Positions 38,359 through 47,996 of a stretch of 64,000 nt of DNA are shown here, piece after piece. Made by a program: the position numbers and the translations under genes. Source of the DNA: Sulfitobacter sp. SK012 (GTDB lineage Bacteria; Pseudomonadota; Alphaproteobacteria; Rhodobacterales; Rhodobacteraceae); assembly GCF_003352085.1 (NCBI RefSeq), contig NZ_CP025804.1, forward strand, positions 4,588,001 to 4,652,000, given 5' to 3'. Every line of letters begins with the position of its first letter. The first letter of the stretch is position 1. The notes beneath the pieces are model-generated. The model was given only the letters and a program-made list of their open reading frames with translations, ran no database searches and was not told the origin of the DNA.

Positions 38359-39465
38359 TCATTTTTCACATGGGGGAACGAGAACCATATTACCAAGGTG
38401 CTTCTTGGTCATGAATGCTTCTTGAGCGGCAACGATTTCGCTCAAAGGGTATGACGCAGCCAATAGCGGTCGGATTTCGTTGCGTTCGATATATGAGATC
38501 ACATTTGGGAATACGGGCTCGTCCCAAGCGGTACATCCTATCAGAAGAATGTCTTTAAGGTACATGTCGCGCATATCCAGATTCACGATGGGCCCTGCAA
38601 TTGCGCCAGAGGACACAAGCCGGCCGCCGCGCTTGAGTACCTTCAACATTTCAGGAAATTTCGGTCCGGCCACATTGTCCACGACGACATCCACGCTTTG
38701 TGATCCCAATACGTCCACCAGATTGGCATCACGGCTTAGAACAACATCCGCACCAAGATCTTTCAACTGGGCTACTTTATCCGGACTGGTGATCGCGACA
38801 ACTTTGGCCCCGCGCCGTTTAGCCAGCTGTAAGGCAGCGGAGCCAACGCCGCCTGAAGCACCTGCGATCAAGACACACTCACCATCCGATACATTGGCAC
38901 GATGTAGCATGTTCTCAGCCGTTCCATACGCGCAGGGAATGGTGGCTAGTTCTTCGTCAGTCCAGTCACATTGGACCGCAAACACCTCGCTAGCGGGCAC
39001 GACCAAATACTCTGCAAATGCGCCGTCAAAGTCGGAGGCCATCCAGATGTTATCCATTTTCGCAAAACCATGCGGACGCATGCATGCTCGCACTAGAACG
39101 CGGGATCCCAGTTTGTTCGGATCAACCCCCGCCCCAAGTGCAAGAACGCGCCCGCAACAATCCGTGCCTTGGATCAAAGGAAACGGCGTTGTTGCGTTCC
39201 AACCGCCGTCGGTAGTTTGCGTACTACTCCCCTTCGATTCATTGGCGGTGCCAGCAGTGTCCGCTGTCACCGACGATGAATACCATCCCAACCTTGTGTT
39301 GATTTCAGTGTTGTTCACCCCGGCGGCAAGAACCCGCAGTAACACCTCGCCCGGCCCCGGTTGTGGCGTCGGAACAGCGCGATAGACTAGCTTGTCATAG
39401 CCACCGTTGCCCGTAGTGACGACAGCCATCATTTCTGCGGGGATCGTGGCGGCGTTGTTCGTCAT
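38359..39465 (-). CDS. Zinc-type alcohol dehydrogenase/quinone oxidoreductase (MDR family)
   Basis: 368 residues from ATG 39465 (MTNNAATIPAEMMAVVTTG). GroES-like N-terminal domain (PTPQPGPGEVLLRVLAAGVN), Rossmann motif LIAGASGGVGSAALQLAKRR and the ending SEIVAAQEAFMTKKHLGNMVL. It has GTDCCGRVLALG in place of the usual GxEaxG region and lacks the structural-zinc Cys set, so it is closer to the quinone-oxidoreductase side. An in-frame ATG at 39495 adds ten residues. It stands alone; the substrate is unknown. Confidence 0.87.
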   Translation of the reverse strand: MTNNAATIPAEMMAVVTTGNGGYDKLVYRAVPTPQPGPGEVLLRVLAAGVNNTEINTRLGWYSSSVTADTAGTANESKGSSTQTTDGGWNATTPFPLIQGTDCCGRVLALGAGVDPNKLGSRVLVRACMRPHGFAKMDNIWMASDFDGAFAEYLVVPASEVFAVQCDWTDEELATIPCAYGTAENMLHRANVSDGECVLIAGASGGVGSAALQLAKRRGAKVVAITSPDKVAQLKDLGADVVLSRDANLVDVLGSQSVDVVVDNVAGPKFPEMLKVLKRGGRLVSSGAIAGPIVNLDMRDMYLKDILLIGCTAWDEPVFPNVISYIERNEIRPLLAASYPLSEIVAAQEAFMTKKHLGNMVLVPPCEK

Positions 39466-39873
39466 TGTAACTGTTTCCCTCTGCGTGACTCGCATTCAAA
39501 CCAACCGGTTGGTGTCATTTTGGTATTCCAAACCAACATTCTGAAAGGTGAAGGCCTATTGATCAAGCCACATACGATCAGGGTGCACGTCAATCGCTTG
39601 AGGCACTTACCCGTCTCTAGTGCTTGGTTGATATGATTGTTGGCAGATCGCGAATACCGCTGAATGACGGTCCCCTCCTTCAAAAGGTCTTTGTGAAGCA
39701 CCTTCACCGCACTGTACGTTTTATCGGATCTGGCGTTACCAAAGCATTTACCAGAGCACCGAGCGGACTTTGACCCCACGCGGAACGATCGCATATCAAA
39801 GACCCTCAACAATGTCGGGCCCACCAACTCAAACGAGTTGGACCGTGCTTCTGTGTCAGTTCACATGCTTAGC
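39466..39873. other. Intergenic stretch with a possible decayed transposase fragment
   Basis: About 400 bp. On the minus strand 39462-39827 an open frame includes DKTYSAVKVLHKDLLKEG and QRYSRSANNHINQAL, which faintly recall the end of IS6-type transposases (NN, Q, KR spacing). The resemblance is too weak to call. No other gene is seen. Confidence 0.3.
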
Positions 39874-40749
39874 TTATTTGGAGATCTTGCCAGATCTAAT
39901 CTCTGACATAATGTGGTCGACAAACAGGCGTGTCAGCGAGCGCTTCCCTACATTTCTGGGCCAAACTGCATAGACCTCAAAGTCTGGCAAAGCCCAATCT
40001 GGAAGCACATCATTTAAGGTCCCATATGGCAGGGTTTCGATCAAAAGACGGGGCACGCGCGCGATACCAACCCCCCGCATTGCCAATGACAAGGCCGCGT
40101 CACCCGTGTTGACGCGAATGGATGTCTGCACTTTGACCTGTTGTTTTCTCTTCATGTCGTTCCGATGTCTAAAACTCAGGACGTCTGATTTTGAAGGGAC
40201 GCCTATCAGTTTGAATTTATTCAGATCACCGGGCGTTTCGATGCGACCCACCTTGGCCAAATATGCAGGTGACGCGCATAACACGTCTTCTGCTGAGGCC
40301 AGACGTCGCGCCATCAGGGAGCTATCTTCCAGTTTGCCAGCGCGCAAAGCCAGATCATAACCTTCACTTATGATATCAACGTGCTGGTCGCTGAAATTTA
40401 AGTCCAGTTCGACTTCAGGGTACTTTTCAAGAAAGCCCGCGACATCATTCATGAAGTTGCCGTGTTCGAGAATGGCTGGTGTAGCTATTCGTAGTTTACC
40501 CTGAGGTCGAAGCTGATCCGTCTGAAGAGCCTCCACCGCTTCAAATCCTGCGTCAGTTATATGCTTGGCATGTTCAAGAACTTTGGCACCTGCATCTGTC
40601 AACGTAAGCTTGCGGGTGCTGCGATACAGCAAGGCAACATCAAACCGGTCTTCCAATTTGGAGACATGATGACTGACCACCGATGCCGAAAGACCAAGAC
40701 GTTCAGCAGCCGCGCGAAAAGAGCCGCATTCCGCGACAGTCGAAAACAC
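39874..40749 (-). CDS. LysR family transcriptional regulator
   Basis: 291 residues from GTG 40749. HTH: ECGSFRAAAERLGLSASVVS HHVSKLE; the effector domain follows (LRIATPAILEHGNFMNDVAG, GYDLALRAGKLEDSSLMARR). The reading frame stays open upstream as ILEFLRPLA, exactly what a complete LysR N-terminus needs, but it begins with ATA (40776) rather than ATG. Either ATA is used, or the start mutated and a shortened protein is made. It diverges from the MBL-fold gene, the likely target. Confidence 0.85.
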   Translation of the reverse strand: MFSTVAECGSFRAAAERLGLSASVVSHHVSKLEDRFDVALLYRSTRKLTLTDAGAKVLEHAKHITDAGFEAVEALQTDQLRPQGKLRIATPAILEHGNFMNDVAGFLEKYPEVELDLNFSDQHVDIISEGYDLALRAGKLEDSSLMARRLASAEDVLCASPAYLAKVGRIETPGDLNKFKLIGVPSKSDVLSFRHRNDMKRKQQVKVQTSIRVNTGDAALSLAMRGVGIARVPRLLIETLPYGTLNDVLPDWALPDFEVYAVWPRNVGKRSLTRLFVDHIMSEIRSGKISK

Positions 40750-40877
40750 AGCGAGGGGGCGTAAAAATTCAAGTATGATTGCGTTACTTTATGAAATTAT
40801 GAAATCTAATAATCACATATTATGTGACTATCGAAAAGCACCTATTTTGCAATCGTCCACATGATGGAGAGATCGCA

Positions 40878-41753
40878 ATGTTTAAGAAAATACCTAACAT
40901 TTTGGCAGCTGCATTGCTGCTTACGACGGCCGCTTTCGCTGACGAGGCCCGACCAACCGGAGCCGTTGTCCAGGTTCAAGATCTTGGGGAAATCAAGATC
41001 CATTCCTATACTGCGCCTCAAGAGATGTTCGCGATGAGCACGTATATCATCGAGAGTGACAACGCTTTGGTGCTTATTGACGGACAGATGTTCACCCCGT
41101 TTGCCAATGATTACCGCGCCTATGCGGATGGGTTGGGAAAGCCGATCGACCGGCTTTTGCTGACACATGGCCACCCGGATCACTATCTTGGGCTTGTTGC
41201 CTTTGCAGATGTGCCTTTGTATGCCTTGGCATCGACCATCGAAGAGATTGCTGAAACAGGCGAAGCAACCCGCGTGGCGCGTCGCGAAATGATGGGTGAT
41301 ATCATTCCTGACAGCGTTGTCGTTCCGTCCGAGACACTTGAAGCAGGGTCCGAGGTTATCGACGGCGTGACTTATGAATTCTCTGCTTTGCAAGGCGGAG
41401 AGCACGAACCGATGTTGATCACCCGCCTACCCGAACACGGTGTCATTTCAGTTGGTGATACAGCCATGAATAGCATGCACATGTTTCTTGCTGGCAAGCC
41501 AGAAACGTGGATCCCGGCCATCGCGGAACTTAGTGCAGATGACAGCTACAATATCGTTCTGCCCGGACATGGTTTGCCCGGCAACCAAGATATGTTTGCA
41601 GAGAACACCGCGTATTTGACAAAAGCTAGTGAACTGCTTGGCACTGCAAAAACGGGCCCTGAGTTTCGCGCTGGCATGATCGAGGCCTTTCCCGATTTGG
41701 GCGTGCCTGGCGCTATCGACTTCTTCCTGCCCTATCTGTTTCCTAACGGCTGA
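40878..41753 (+). CDS. Secreted MBL-fold metallo-hydrolase
   Basis: 291 residues. ATG 40878 has GGAGAG 7 nt upstream and starts a signal peptide (MFKKIPNILAAALLLTTAAF then ADEA). The zinc motif THGHPDHYLG is intact, with further ligands likely at GGEHEPM, VGDTAMN and LPGHGLPG. The first-block ligand pattern is H-x-H-x-D-H. The protein is periplasmic; the substrate is unknown. It is divergent from a LysR gene and followed by a siderophore-interacting protein gene. Confidence 0.88.
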   Translation: MFKKIPNILAAALLLTTAAFADEARPTGAVVQVQDLGEIKIHSYTAPQEMFAMSTYIIESDNALVLIDGQMFTPFANDYRAYADGLGKPIDRLLLTHGHPDHYLGLVAFADVPLYALASTIEEIAETGEATRVARREMMGDIIPDSVVVPSETLEAGSEVIDGVTYEFSALQGGEHEPMLITRLPEHGVISVGDTAMNSMHMFLAGKPETWIPAIAELSADDSYNIVLPGHGLPGNQDMFAENTAYLTKASELLGTAKTGPEFRAGMIEAFPDLGVPGAIDFFLPYLFPNG

Positions 41754-41854
41754 TGCTCAACTTCCTCCCGCCATGCAATCAAAGCAAGGCGGGCACTTGG
41801 ACTTGCACATGTCCACCTGCTCCTTATATCTTATAATTATAGTCAGGATTAAAA

Positions 41855-42682
41855 ATGGAGTTTCGTATGAGCCTCGCCACCGGAGTAAAGGACGTCGTTC
41901 GCAAGGTTACCGGGCGGCAAATGCCTCGTCTTCTTAGGGTTAAATCTGCACGATTTCTTACACCGAATATGATCCGCGTCACGTTTGCTGGGCCAGAGCT
42001 GTCGGGTTTTCCCGAAGGCCGCGAGGGTGGTAATTGCAAACTATTGTTACCGGAACCAGACGAGACACATGACGATTTCGAGAAACGTTTGTCTGAGGGT
42101 TCAAGCCTAGTCAAACGGACTTACACGGTTCGGCACTACCGGAGCGATGTTCAAGAATTGGATATCGACTTTGTTGCCCATGGTGACAATGGGCCGGCGT
42201 CTCGGTGGGCCACGCATGCCAAGCCGGGGGATTTCTTGGGTTTCGCGGGTCCAAGCCAACCAAAAGTGACGGCTTTTCATGCAGATTGGTTTCTTGTCGC
42301 AGCGGACCCGTCTGCCCTGCCCATTGCTGCGGCGACGCTTGAGGCGATGCCAAGAAACGCCAAAGGAGTTGCTGTTTTTGAAGTCAATTCCCTTGAAGAT
42401 ACCCAAGATATCGATGCGCCTGAAGGCGTGGAAATGCATTGGCTGGTACATGCGAACCCCTCAATGCCGTCAACACAGCAAGAGGATTTTATCCGCAATA
42501 TGGATTGGCCGGAAGGACAGGTGCAAACTTGTATTGCCGGAGAGTCCTCTGTGATCCGCAATTTGCGCGCTTTTCTGCATCGGGAAAAGCAACTGCCCCG
42601 CAGCGATACCTACATCTCGGGGTATTGGAAAATCGGTCTGGTCGAAGACGAGCATCAGGCGGCCAAGCGGTCCGAAGGATAG
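41855..42682 (+). CDS. Siderophore-interacting protein (FAD/NADPH ferric reductase)
   Basis: 275 residues. FAD-binding motif KRTYTVRHYRSD, the family stretch IDFVAHGDNGPASRWATHAK and the NAD-domain phrase WFLVAADPSALPIAAATLEA. It ends with ISGYWKIGLVEDEHQAAKR, the SIP hallmark. It reduces ferric siderophores in the cytoplasm to release iron. No siderophore uptake genes are adjacent. ATG 41855 and 41867 are both possible starts. Confidence 0.93.
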   Translation: MEFRMSLATGVKDVVRKVTGRQMPRLLRVKSARFLTPNMIRVTFAGPELSGFPEGREGGNCKLLLPEPDETHDDFEKRLSEGSSLVKRTYTVRHYRSDVQELDIDFVAHGDNGPASRWATHAKPGDFLGFAGPSQPKVTAFHADWFLVAADPSALPIAAATLEAMPRNAKGVAVFEVNSLEDTQDIDAPEGVEMHWLVHANPSMPSTQQEDFIRNMDWPEGQVQTCIAGESSVIRNLRAFLHREKQLPRSDTYISGYWKIGLVEDEHQAAKRSEG

Positions 42683-42917
42683 AACCAGACGCCCATTGCG
42701 ACGAATGGGTCTAGACGGCAAACGGTCAAGAATTGCGCCTTGGTTCGCTCTTGCCAATGCCGATCGCCCTTAGGGACGGTCGTGGAGATTGTCGACACCC
42801 GGTAAAGACCCGGTGTGTTTAGGCGGCACAATGTGGAAATGGATCATACCCAGAGCACAGGATACGCGAGCGTCATCAACAGCTCTAATGCATCCGCAAT
42901 GGAATCGGCTCAAGTCA

Positions 42918-43766
42918 CTAGTGAAGGCCAAATATCTTGCGCGCCGTCTCTGAGCCAATTTCAGCGGCCTCATCATCACTCAGGGCACCTAACATTGACT
43001 GGGTCACCGCCAGCCAATCAGGCAACCCATTCGCAAGTTCGACCACCGGCCAATCACTGCCCCAAACCATCCGGTTCGCACCGAACGCCGCAAGCGCGTG
43101 GTCAAAATACGGCTGGATCACTTCTTGGGTTGCATGTCCAGGCGCACAATAAGCCAACAGTCCTGACAGCTTGCAATAAACATTCGGAAGTGCGGCTAAT
43201 GCCATCATATCAGCACGCCATAAGTCCATTTTCCCGCCTGCGATATCGGGAACGCCGCAGTGATTGAGGACGATCGTTGTATCAGGGCAAGCGGCTGCAA
43301 GGGCCACGCCGTTCTTAAGTTGCTTAGGCAGCATGCACAGATCGAATGTCTTTCCACGCTTGCCCAAGGCCTGAACGTTACGCCGGAACGTCGATGTCGT
43401 CGAAAGGTCATCTGGCATGACGTGCAAGATGCGCCGGAACCCGGCCACCCCAAGATCATCACATTCATCCAGCCAATCGGTGAAACCTGCGTCATCCTCT
43501 GGCCGACATGAGGCAATCACACCGACAATCCCGCTGCCATCTTGTTTGGCCAGATCGGCAACGTATCGTGCTTCGGCCTTATAATCTGCGTCATCGACAC
43601 CCGTTTCCATAAAAAGGGTGCCGATCACATTATGGCTCGCGGTCAATTCAATATATCGGGACAGCGGAAACGCTTGGCTAGCCAACGGAGGGATATCTGC
43701 CGTCCAGCTGTATCCTGCAACATCTGGGTAGACGAGATGCTGGTGCGTATCGATTAAATTGACCAT
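42918..43766 (-). CDS. Amidohydrolase (sugar-lactonase-like, fuconolactonase type)
   Basis: 282 residues from ATG 43766, with AGGAGAG 6 nt upstream. Amidohydrolase-2 motifs: IDTHQHLVYPD (metal HxH), VLNHCGVPDIAGG and MVWGSDWPVVEL. Relatives in this context hydrolyse L-fucono- or L-rhamnono-lactones. It is the last gene of the large minus-strand operon, 10 nt after the FAH-family gene. The lactonase role is inferred from neighbours. Confidence 0.86.
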   Translation of the reverse strand: MVNLIDTHQHLVYPDVAGYSWTADIPPLASQAFPLSRYIELTASHNVIGTLFMETGVDDADYKAEARYVADLAKQDGSGIVGVIASCRPEDDAGFTDWLDECDDLGVAGFRRILHVMPDDLSTTSTFRRNVQALGKRGKTFDLCMLPKQLKNGVALAAACPDTTIVLNHCGVPDIAGGKMDLWRADMMALAALPNVYCKLSGLLAYCAPGHATQEVIQPYFDHALAAFGANRMVWGSDWPVVELANGLPDWLAVTQSMLGALSDDEAAEIGSETARKIFGLH

Positions 43767-43776
43767 TTGAACTCTC

Positions 43777-44625
43777 CTATTCTGGATCAGCGATTGCTTT
43801 CTGTTCTTGAGCCCCCAGCCCTTCGATCCCCAAGGCGACAACATCTCCAGGGCGCAGGTATTGCTGAGGCTTTTGGCCCATCCCCACGCCTGGTGGTGTG
43901 CCGGTCGAAATCACATCACCCGGGTGCAAAGACATGAATTGGCTCAAGTAACTGACAAGATGCGCAACACCATAGACCATCGTTTTGGTCGACCCGTCCT
44001 GCATGGGTTTACCATTCACGGTCAGCCACATTGACAGGTTTTGCGGGTCGGCGACCTCGTCTTTGGTCACCAACCACGGGCCAATCTGGCCGTAATTGTC
44101 ACAGCTCTTGCCCTTGGTCCATTGGCCTTGGCGCTCAAGTTGGAATGCGCGCTCTGACACATCATTTGTGACTGCATAGCCAGCGACGTAGTCCATCGCG
44201 TCCGCTTCGCTGACGTATTTCGCGCGTTTTCCGATGATGACAGCTAACTCGACTTCCCAATCGGTCTTTTCAGAACCGCGCGGTATGATGATCGGATCAT
44301 TTGGCCCGCAAATGGCACTTGTGGCCTTCATGAACATTACTGGCTCACTTGGCACATCCATCCCAGCTTCGGCAGCATGATCAGCGTAGTTTAATCCAAT
44401 ACAGATGAACTTGCCTGTGCCAGCCACACAAGGCCCGAGACGCGTTTCCGCGGACACCGCAGGCAATGCGCCAAGGTCCGTTTGCGCAATCGCCGCGAGC
44501 CCCTCAGCCGACAGCGCGCCGCCTGAAATGTCAGGCACAACACCCGATAGATCGCGGATCACACCATCTACATCAAGAATGCCAGGTTTCTCTGCGCCAG
44601 CAGGGCCAAATCGAAGTAGTTTCAT
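43777..44625 (-). CDS. Fumarylacetoacetate hydrolase family (2,4-diketo-3-deoxy-sugar-acid hydrolase-like)
   Basis: 282 residues. FAH motifs: ICIGLNYADHAAEAG, EVELAVIIGKRAKYVSEADA (metal Glu-x-Glu), GYAVTNDVSERAFQ and HPGDVISTGTPPGVGMG. In deoxy-sugar pathways such an enzyme splits 2,4-diketo-3-deoxy-L-fuconate into pyruvate and lactate. It lies between the SDR and the amidohydrolase, the order seen in L-fucose pathways. The substrate is inferred. Confidence 0.9.
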   Translation of the reverse strand: MKLLRFGPAGAEKPGILDVDGVIRDLSGVVPDISGGALSAEGLAAIAQTDLGALPAVSAETRLGPCVAGTGKFICIGLNYADHAAEAGMDVPSEPVMFMKATSAICGPNDPIIIPRGSEKTDWEVELAVIIGKRAKYVSEADAMDYVAGYAVTNDVSERAFQLERQGQWTKGKSCDNYGQIGPWLVTKDEVADPQNLSMWLTVNGKPMQDGSTKTMVYGVAHLVSYLSQFMSLHPGDVISTGTPPGVGMGQKPQQYLRPGDVVALGIEGLGAQEQKAIADPE

Positions 44626-44636
44626 TTCGTTCTTCC

Positions 44637-45374
44637 TTATGTATTCGACCAGCCGCCGTCGATGACGTGGGCTTGACCAGTGGTGTAGGCACTTTCATCA
44701 GACGCAAGATAAACGACCAAAGCTGCGATCTCGTCAGGCTTACCAATCCGCCCAATCGGCTGACGTGAAATGAAGGCGGCGAGCGCAGCATCATAGTCGC
44801 CCGTGTCGCGCAAGCGTTGCTCCAGCGATGGGCTTTCAACCGTACCCGGACAGATCGCGTTACACCGCACGCCTTGCGTAATAAAATCGGCAGCGATGGA
44901 CTTCGTCATTCCGATCACAGCCGCTTTTGTCGTGCCATATGCGAACCTGTTGGGGGCCGCGATAATCGACGACGCTGCGGAGGACATATTGATGATTGAT
45001 CCTCCATTGCTGGTTATCATCATCGGCAAATAGGCCCGGCACATGCGGTACATTGCAGTGACGTTTAGGCCCGTTGAAAAGGCCCATTGGTCTTCATCGC
45101 ATTCAAGGATGGTACCGTTTGCGACAAAGCCCGCGCAGTTAAACAACACATCCACCGGCCCTGTTACCTCAACCGCCCTCTTGATCGAAGCAGGATCCAT
45201 GACATCCAAGGTCATTGTTTGCAGCCCTAAGGATCCCAATTCTGACAATGCATCCTCATTGATGTCAGTTGCAATCACAGTGGCCCCTTCGGCTTGCATC
45301 GCCAGCGCCGAAGCCCGCCCGATCCCTTGGCCAGCCGCCGTCACAAGGCATGTTTTTCCTGTTAGTCGTCCCAT
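44637..45374 (-). CDS. SDR oxidoreductase (2-keto-3-deoxy-L-fuconate dehydrogenase-like)
   Basis: 245 residues from ATG 45374, with AAGGAA 6 nt upstream. Classical SDR: cofactor motif TAAGQGIGRA, Asp in ATDIN (NAD preference), NCAG, and the catalytic Ser-Tyr-Lys in NMSSAASS and FAYGTTKAAV. The TAAGQGIG variant and the ending GQAHVIDGGWSNT are typical of 2-keto-3-deoxy-L-fuconate dehydrogenases. It would oxidise the keto-deoxy acid at C4 before cleavage by the FAH enzyme. Confidence 0.9.
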   Translation of the reverse strand: MGRLTGKTCLVTAAGQGIGRASALAMQAEGATVIATDINEDALSELGSLGLQTMTLDVMDPASIKRAVEVTGPVDVLFNCAGFVANGTILECDEDQWAFSTGLNVTAMYRMCRAYLPMMITSNGGSIINMSSAASSIIAAPNRFAYGTTKAAVIGMTKSIAADFITQGVRCNAICPGTVESPSLEQRLRDTGDYDAALAAFISRQPIGRIGKPDEIAALVVYLASDESAYTTGQAHVIDGGWSNT

Positions 45375-45387
45375 TTTGTTTCCTTTT

Positions 45388-46578
45388 CTAAACTGGCAAA
45401 CATGCCGGCCCGATGGGGTCAAAGCTTTTGTAGGTCAGGATGAATTCCTGGTGCCCGAGTTCCTCTGATTTCGTCCGTTGGCCTGCAGCAACCAATTGTG
45501 TGAGGTCAAAAATCTCGTTGCCGATGGTATCGAGTGATGCCTCCCCCGAGATGATTTGTCCTGCGTTGATGTCCATGTCCTCATGCAGACGCTCGTACAT
45601 TTCTGGGTTCGCCGCGACCTTAATAACCGGTGAAATGGCCGACCCTACGACGGATCCACGCCCGGTGACAAAGATCGTCATATGCGCCCCAGAAGCCATC
45701 ATCTCGACGATCTCGGCATTGTCGGAGATGTTGGGAAAGCCGAACTTGACTGGCCCGTCTGGTACAACGTCCATAAGATATAACCCGCCTTTGGGCGGAA
45801 TATCCCCCGGCTTAATCAAACCCGATATTGGCGACGCGCCAGATTTGGCATAGGCACCCATCGATTTTTCTTCGATCGTGGTCAGACCACCATCTGCGTT
45901 GCCGGACGCAAAGCTGCCGTATCCCAATTCGGCATAGTACATGGCAGCCTTTTCAACAGATGCGCGCAATTCAACGGCCAATTCTGGCGTTGCTGCACGG
46001 CTCGACATGATGTCTTCGCAGCCGATCAATTCGCCGGTTTCCTCAAAGATACAGGTTGCTCCCTGCTCGACAAGTTTATCAAAGGCCCGCCCCGTGGCCG
46101 GGTTGCCAGAAATGCCGCTTGTGCCATCTGATCCGCCACATACAGTCCCGATGACAAGGTCCGACACGTCCATCGGAACGCGTGGTGTATCAGACAAGGC
46201 AGAAATCGCGTTGATTACAAATTCCTTACCTTGGGCAATCGCACTGCGCGTCCCGCCCGTTCTTTGAATAACCAGCGTTTCGACCATCCGGCCACTGTCG
46301 CGAACCACTTTTTCAAGCTGGACCCGGTTAAAGCTTTCGCAGCCCAACGAGACCAATAAAACAGCACCGACATTGGGATGTGTGCAAAGCTTTTCCATGA
46401 TCTTTTGGGCGTATTCATTCGGGAAACAGCCCGGAAAACCGATGACATGGGCGTTTTCGCGGTCAACTAGAGTGATCTCGCGTGCGACATGATGCGCGCA
46501 CTCCACTAGGTATGCGACGGCCACGACATTCCGAATGCCTTTGCGCCCATCACTGCGCAGATACCCTTGCATGCTCAT
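45388..46578 (-). CDS. UxaA-family dehydratase, large subunit
   Basis: 396 residues. C-terminal catalytic part of the altronate/galactarate dehydratase family: MSMQGYLRSDGRKGIRNVVA, GFPGCFPNEYA, LVSLGCESFN, VIGTVCGGSDGTSGISGNPA and FVTGRGSVVGSAISPVIKV. Conserved cysteines for an iron-sulfur or Fe site are present. In this cluster the small SAF subunit is a separate overlapping gene, as in SuyA/SuyB sulfolactate lyases. The substrate is a sugar acid by context. Confidence 0.9.
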   Translation of the reverse strand: MSMQGYLRSDGRKGIRNVVAVAYLVECAHHVAREITLVDRENAHVIGFPGCFPNEYAQKIMEKLCTHPNVGAVLLVSLGCESFNRVQLEKVVRDSGRMVETLVIQRTGGTRSAIAQGKEFVINAISALSDTPRVPMDVSDLVIGTVCGGSDGTSGISGNPATGRAFDKLVEQGATCIFEETGELIGCEDIMSSRAATPELAVELRASVEKAAMYYAELGYGSFASGNADGGLTTIEEKSMGAYAKSGASPISGLIKPGDIPPKGGLYLMDVVPDGPVKFGFPNISDNAEIVEMMASGAHMTIFVTGRGSVVGSAISPVIKVAANPEMYERLHEDMDINAGQIISGEASLDTIGNEIFDLTQLVAAGQRTKSEELGHQEFILTYKSFDPIGPACLPV

Positions 46579-46877
46579 ATTACTTCACCTTCTTCGGACA
46601 GCGCATAGGTTGGCGTGTAATCGCTTTTCATATTGTGCAAATGCACATGGTCGCCAATTGCGATTGGTTGCGTCGCAGAGCCAATCGAGACCCCATATTT
46701 CAAAACTCTGTCTCCCACATTCATAGGGCAAAGCGCCAGCTTGTGACCCATGCTGACTGCGGTTTTCAGAACGATCTCATCGCCGCAAATAGTGAGGGTC
46801 TCGTCTTGGGCAATGGCACAGCGGGCGACCGCAATAGTGTCCTGAGGTGCTAAAATAATTAGACGATTATCAGTCAT
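46575..46877 (-). CDS. UxaA-family dehydratase, small SAF subunit
   Basis: 100 residues forming a SAF domain (LIILAPQDTIAVARCAIAQD, SMGHKLALCPMNVGDRVLKY GVSIG, IGDHVHLHNMKSDY). It corresponds to the N-terminal domain of UxaA/GarD fused elsewhere. Its stop overlaps the large-subunit start by 4 nt, which supports a two-chain enzyme. It lies 3 nt after the enolase-superfamily gene. Confidence 0.88.
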   Translation of the reverse strand: MTDNRLIILAPQDTIAVARCAIAQDETLTICGDEIVLKTAVSMGHKLALCPMNVGDRVLKYGVSIGSATQPIAIGDHVHLHNMKSDYTPTYALSEEGEVI

Positions 46878-46880
46878 ACC

Positions 46881-47993
46881 TCAAAGCTCCGCTATTGTGC
46901 AGTTGTCGATAAAATCCCAATCCAGCTCAACCCCTAGCCCCGCCGTTTGGGGCAAAGTCGCAATCCCGTTTTGAATGGGCAGGGCCGAAGTAAGTCCGAA
47001 ATCGAATGTCTCCATCGGCCACAGCACCTCAAAATAACTGTTGTTTTTAACCGCTGCACACAGATGCAGGTTCACCATCTCAAGAGGATGGAAAATGGTC
47101 GTGTGCAATTCGCAATTCATATGAAATGCCTCGGCGAGCCGCGCAGTTTTCAGCGCTCCTGTGATCCCGCCTGACCAAGAAACATCTGCGCGCACCGCAT
47201 CGGTGACACGCCCGGCAATGCACTCGGCTACGGAATAAGGGTGCTTGGCCAGGACTTCTGTCCCAACGACCGGGATATCCAGAACCCGTGTCAATTCACG
47301 CATGGCCGAGAAATTCTCATCTGGCATGGGTTCTTCCAACCATGCATATCCCAATGCTTCCAACGCACGCCCAAAGCGTGTCGCTTGTTCGAGCGTATAG
47401 GGTGCAACCGGATCTGACATCAGCTTAAAATCTGGGCCAACCGCGTCACGCACTGCTGCGTGGATCGCGATATCCTCTTCTAAATCCCGCCCGGGCGGAT
47501 GAATTTTATAGGCCTTCATGCCTGCGTCGCGAACAGCTACGGCTTCTTTTGCATAGGCTGTAGCGTCCGCCAGAACCAAAGACGACGCATAAACTGGAAC
47601 CTGCGCATGCATGCCGCCGATGTAGCGCCACAAAGGTTGCTTTGCGTCTTGGGCCGCCAGAATCCACAAACAGCAATCAACGGGGCCATAGGCGTAGATC
47701 GGCAAGTGATGCCACCACCGGTCGGCAACCCGCCAATCGTGCCACATCGCTTCGCGGTCAAGCGCGTGACGTCCCATAACAAACGGCCGTAATGAGGCCG
47801 CAGCAAGATGTCCTGCACCCAAAGATGATCGCCCTGCAAACCCAAACATCGACGCTGCCTGCCCGTCATCCGTGCGCAGCGTGTAAACCAAAAACTCAAG
47901 GCCCGCGATCTTTTGCCCGTCACGCATTTCAGCGCCGGCAATGACGGCTCCGTCATAGCGACAGCACCGGATATCGAGGGCCGTGATCTTCAT
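46881..47993 (-). CDS. Enolase-superfamily dehydratase (mandelate racemase group), copy 2
   Basis: 370 residues. An N-terminal capping domain is followed by the barrel. The second-strand motif is KIH (AYKIHPPG) rather than KxK, metal ligands are likely in LMSDPV and WLEEPM and GTEVLAKHP, and a late His is in CELHTTIFHPLE. The KxH variant is unlike racemases and suits a sugar-acid dehydratase. The exact substrate is unknown. It lies 3 nt from the RraA gene. Confidence 0.86.
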   Translation of the reverse strand: MKITALDIRCCRYDGAVIAGAEMRDGQKIAGLEFLVYTLRTDDGQAASMFGFAGRSSLGAGHLAAASLRPFVMGRHALDREAMWHDWRVADRWWHHLPIYAYGPVDCCLWILAAQDAKQPLWRYIGGMHAQVPVYASSLVLADATAYAKEAVAVRDAGMKAYKIHPPGRDLEEDIAIHAAVRDAVGPDFKLMSDPVAPYTLEQATRFGRALEALGYAWLEEPMPDENFSAMRELTRVLDIPVVGTEVLAKHPYSVAECIAGRVTDAVRADVSWSGGITGALKTARLAEAFHMNCELHTTIFHPLEMVNLHLCAAVKNNSYFEVLWPMETFDFGLTSALPIQNGIATLPQTAGLGVELDWDFIDNCTIAEL

Positions 47994-47996
47994 CGG

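Noticed and set aside
39462..39827. Possible IS6-type transposase C-terminal fragment on the minus strand
   Set aside because: Only a few spaced residues (NN, Q, KR) agree, there is no catalytic motif, and the frame overlaps the MDR gene start.
42795..42822. Hairpin-like ACACCCGG / CCGGTGTG with a short T run after the siderophore-interacting gene
   Set aside because: The stem needs a bulge and the T run is only three bases. It is a weak terminator candidate at best.
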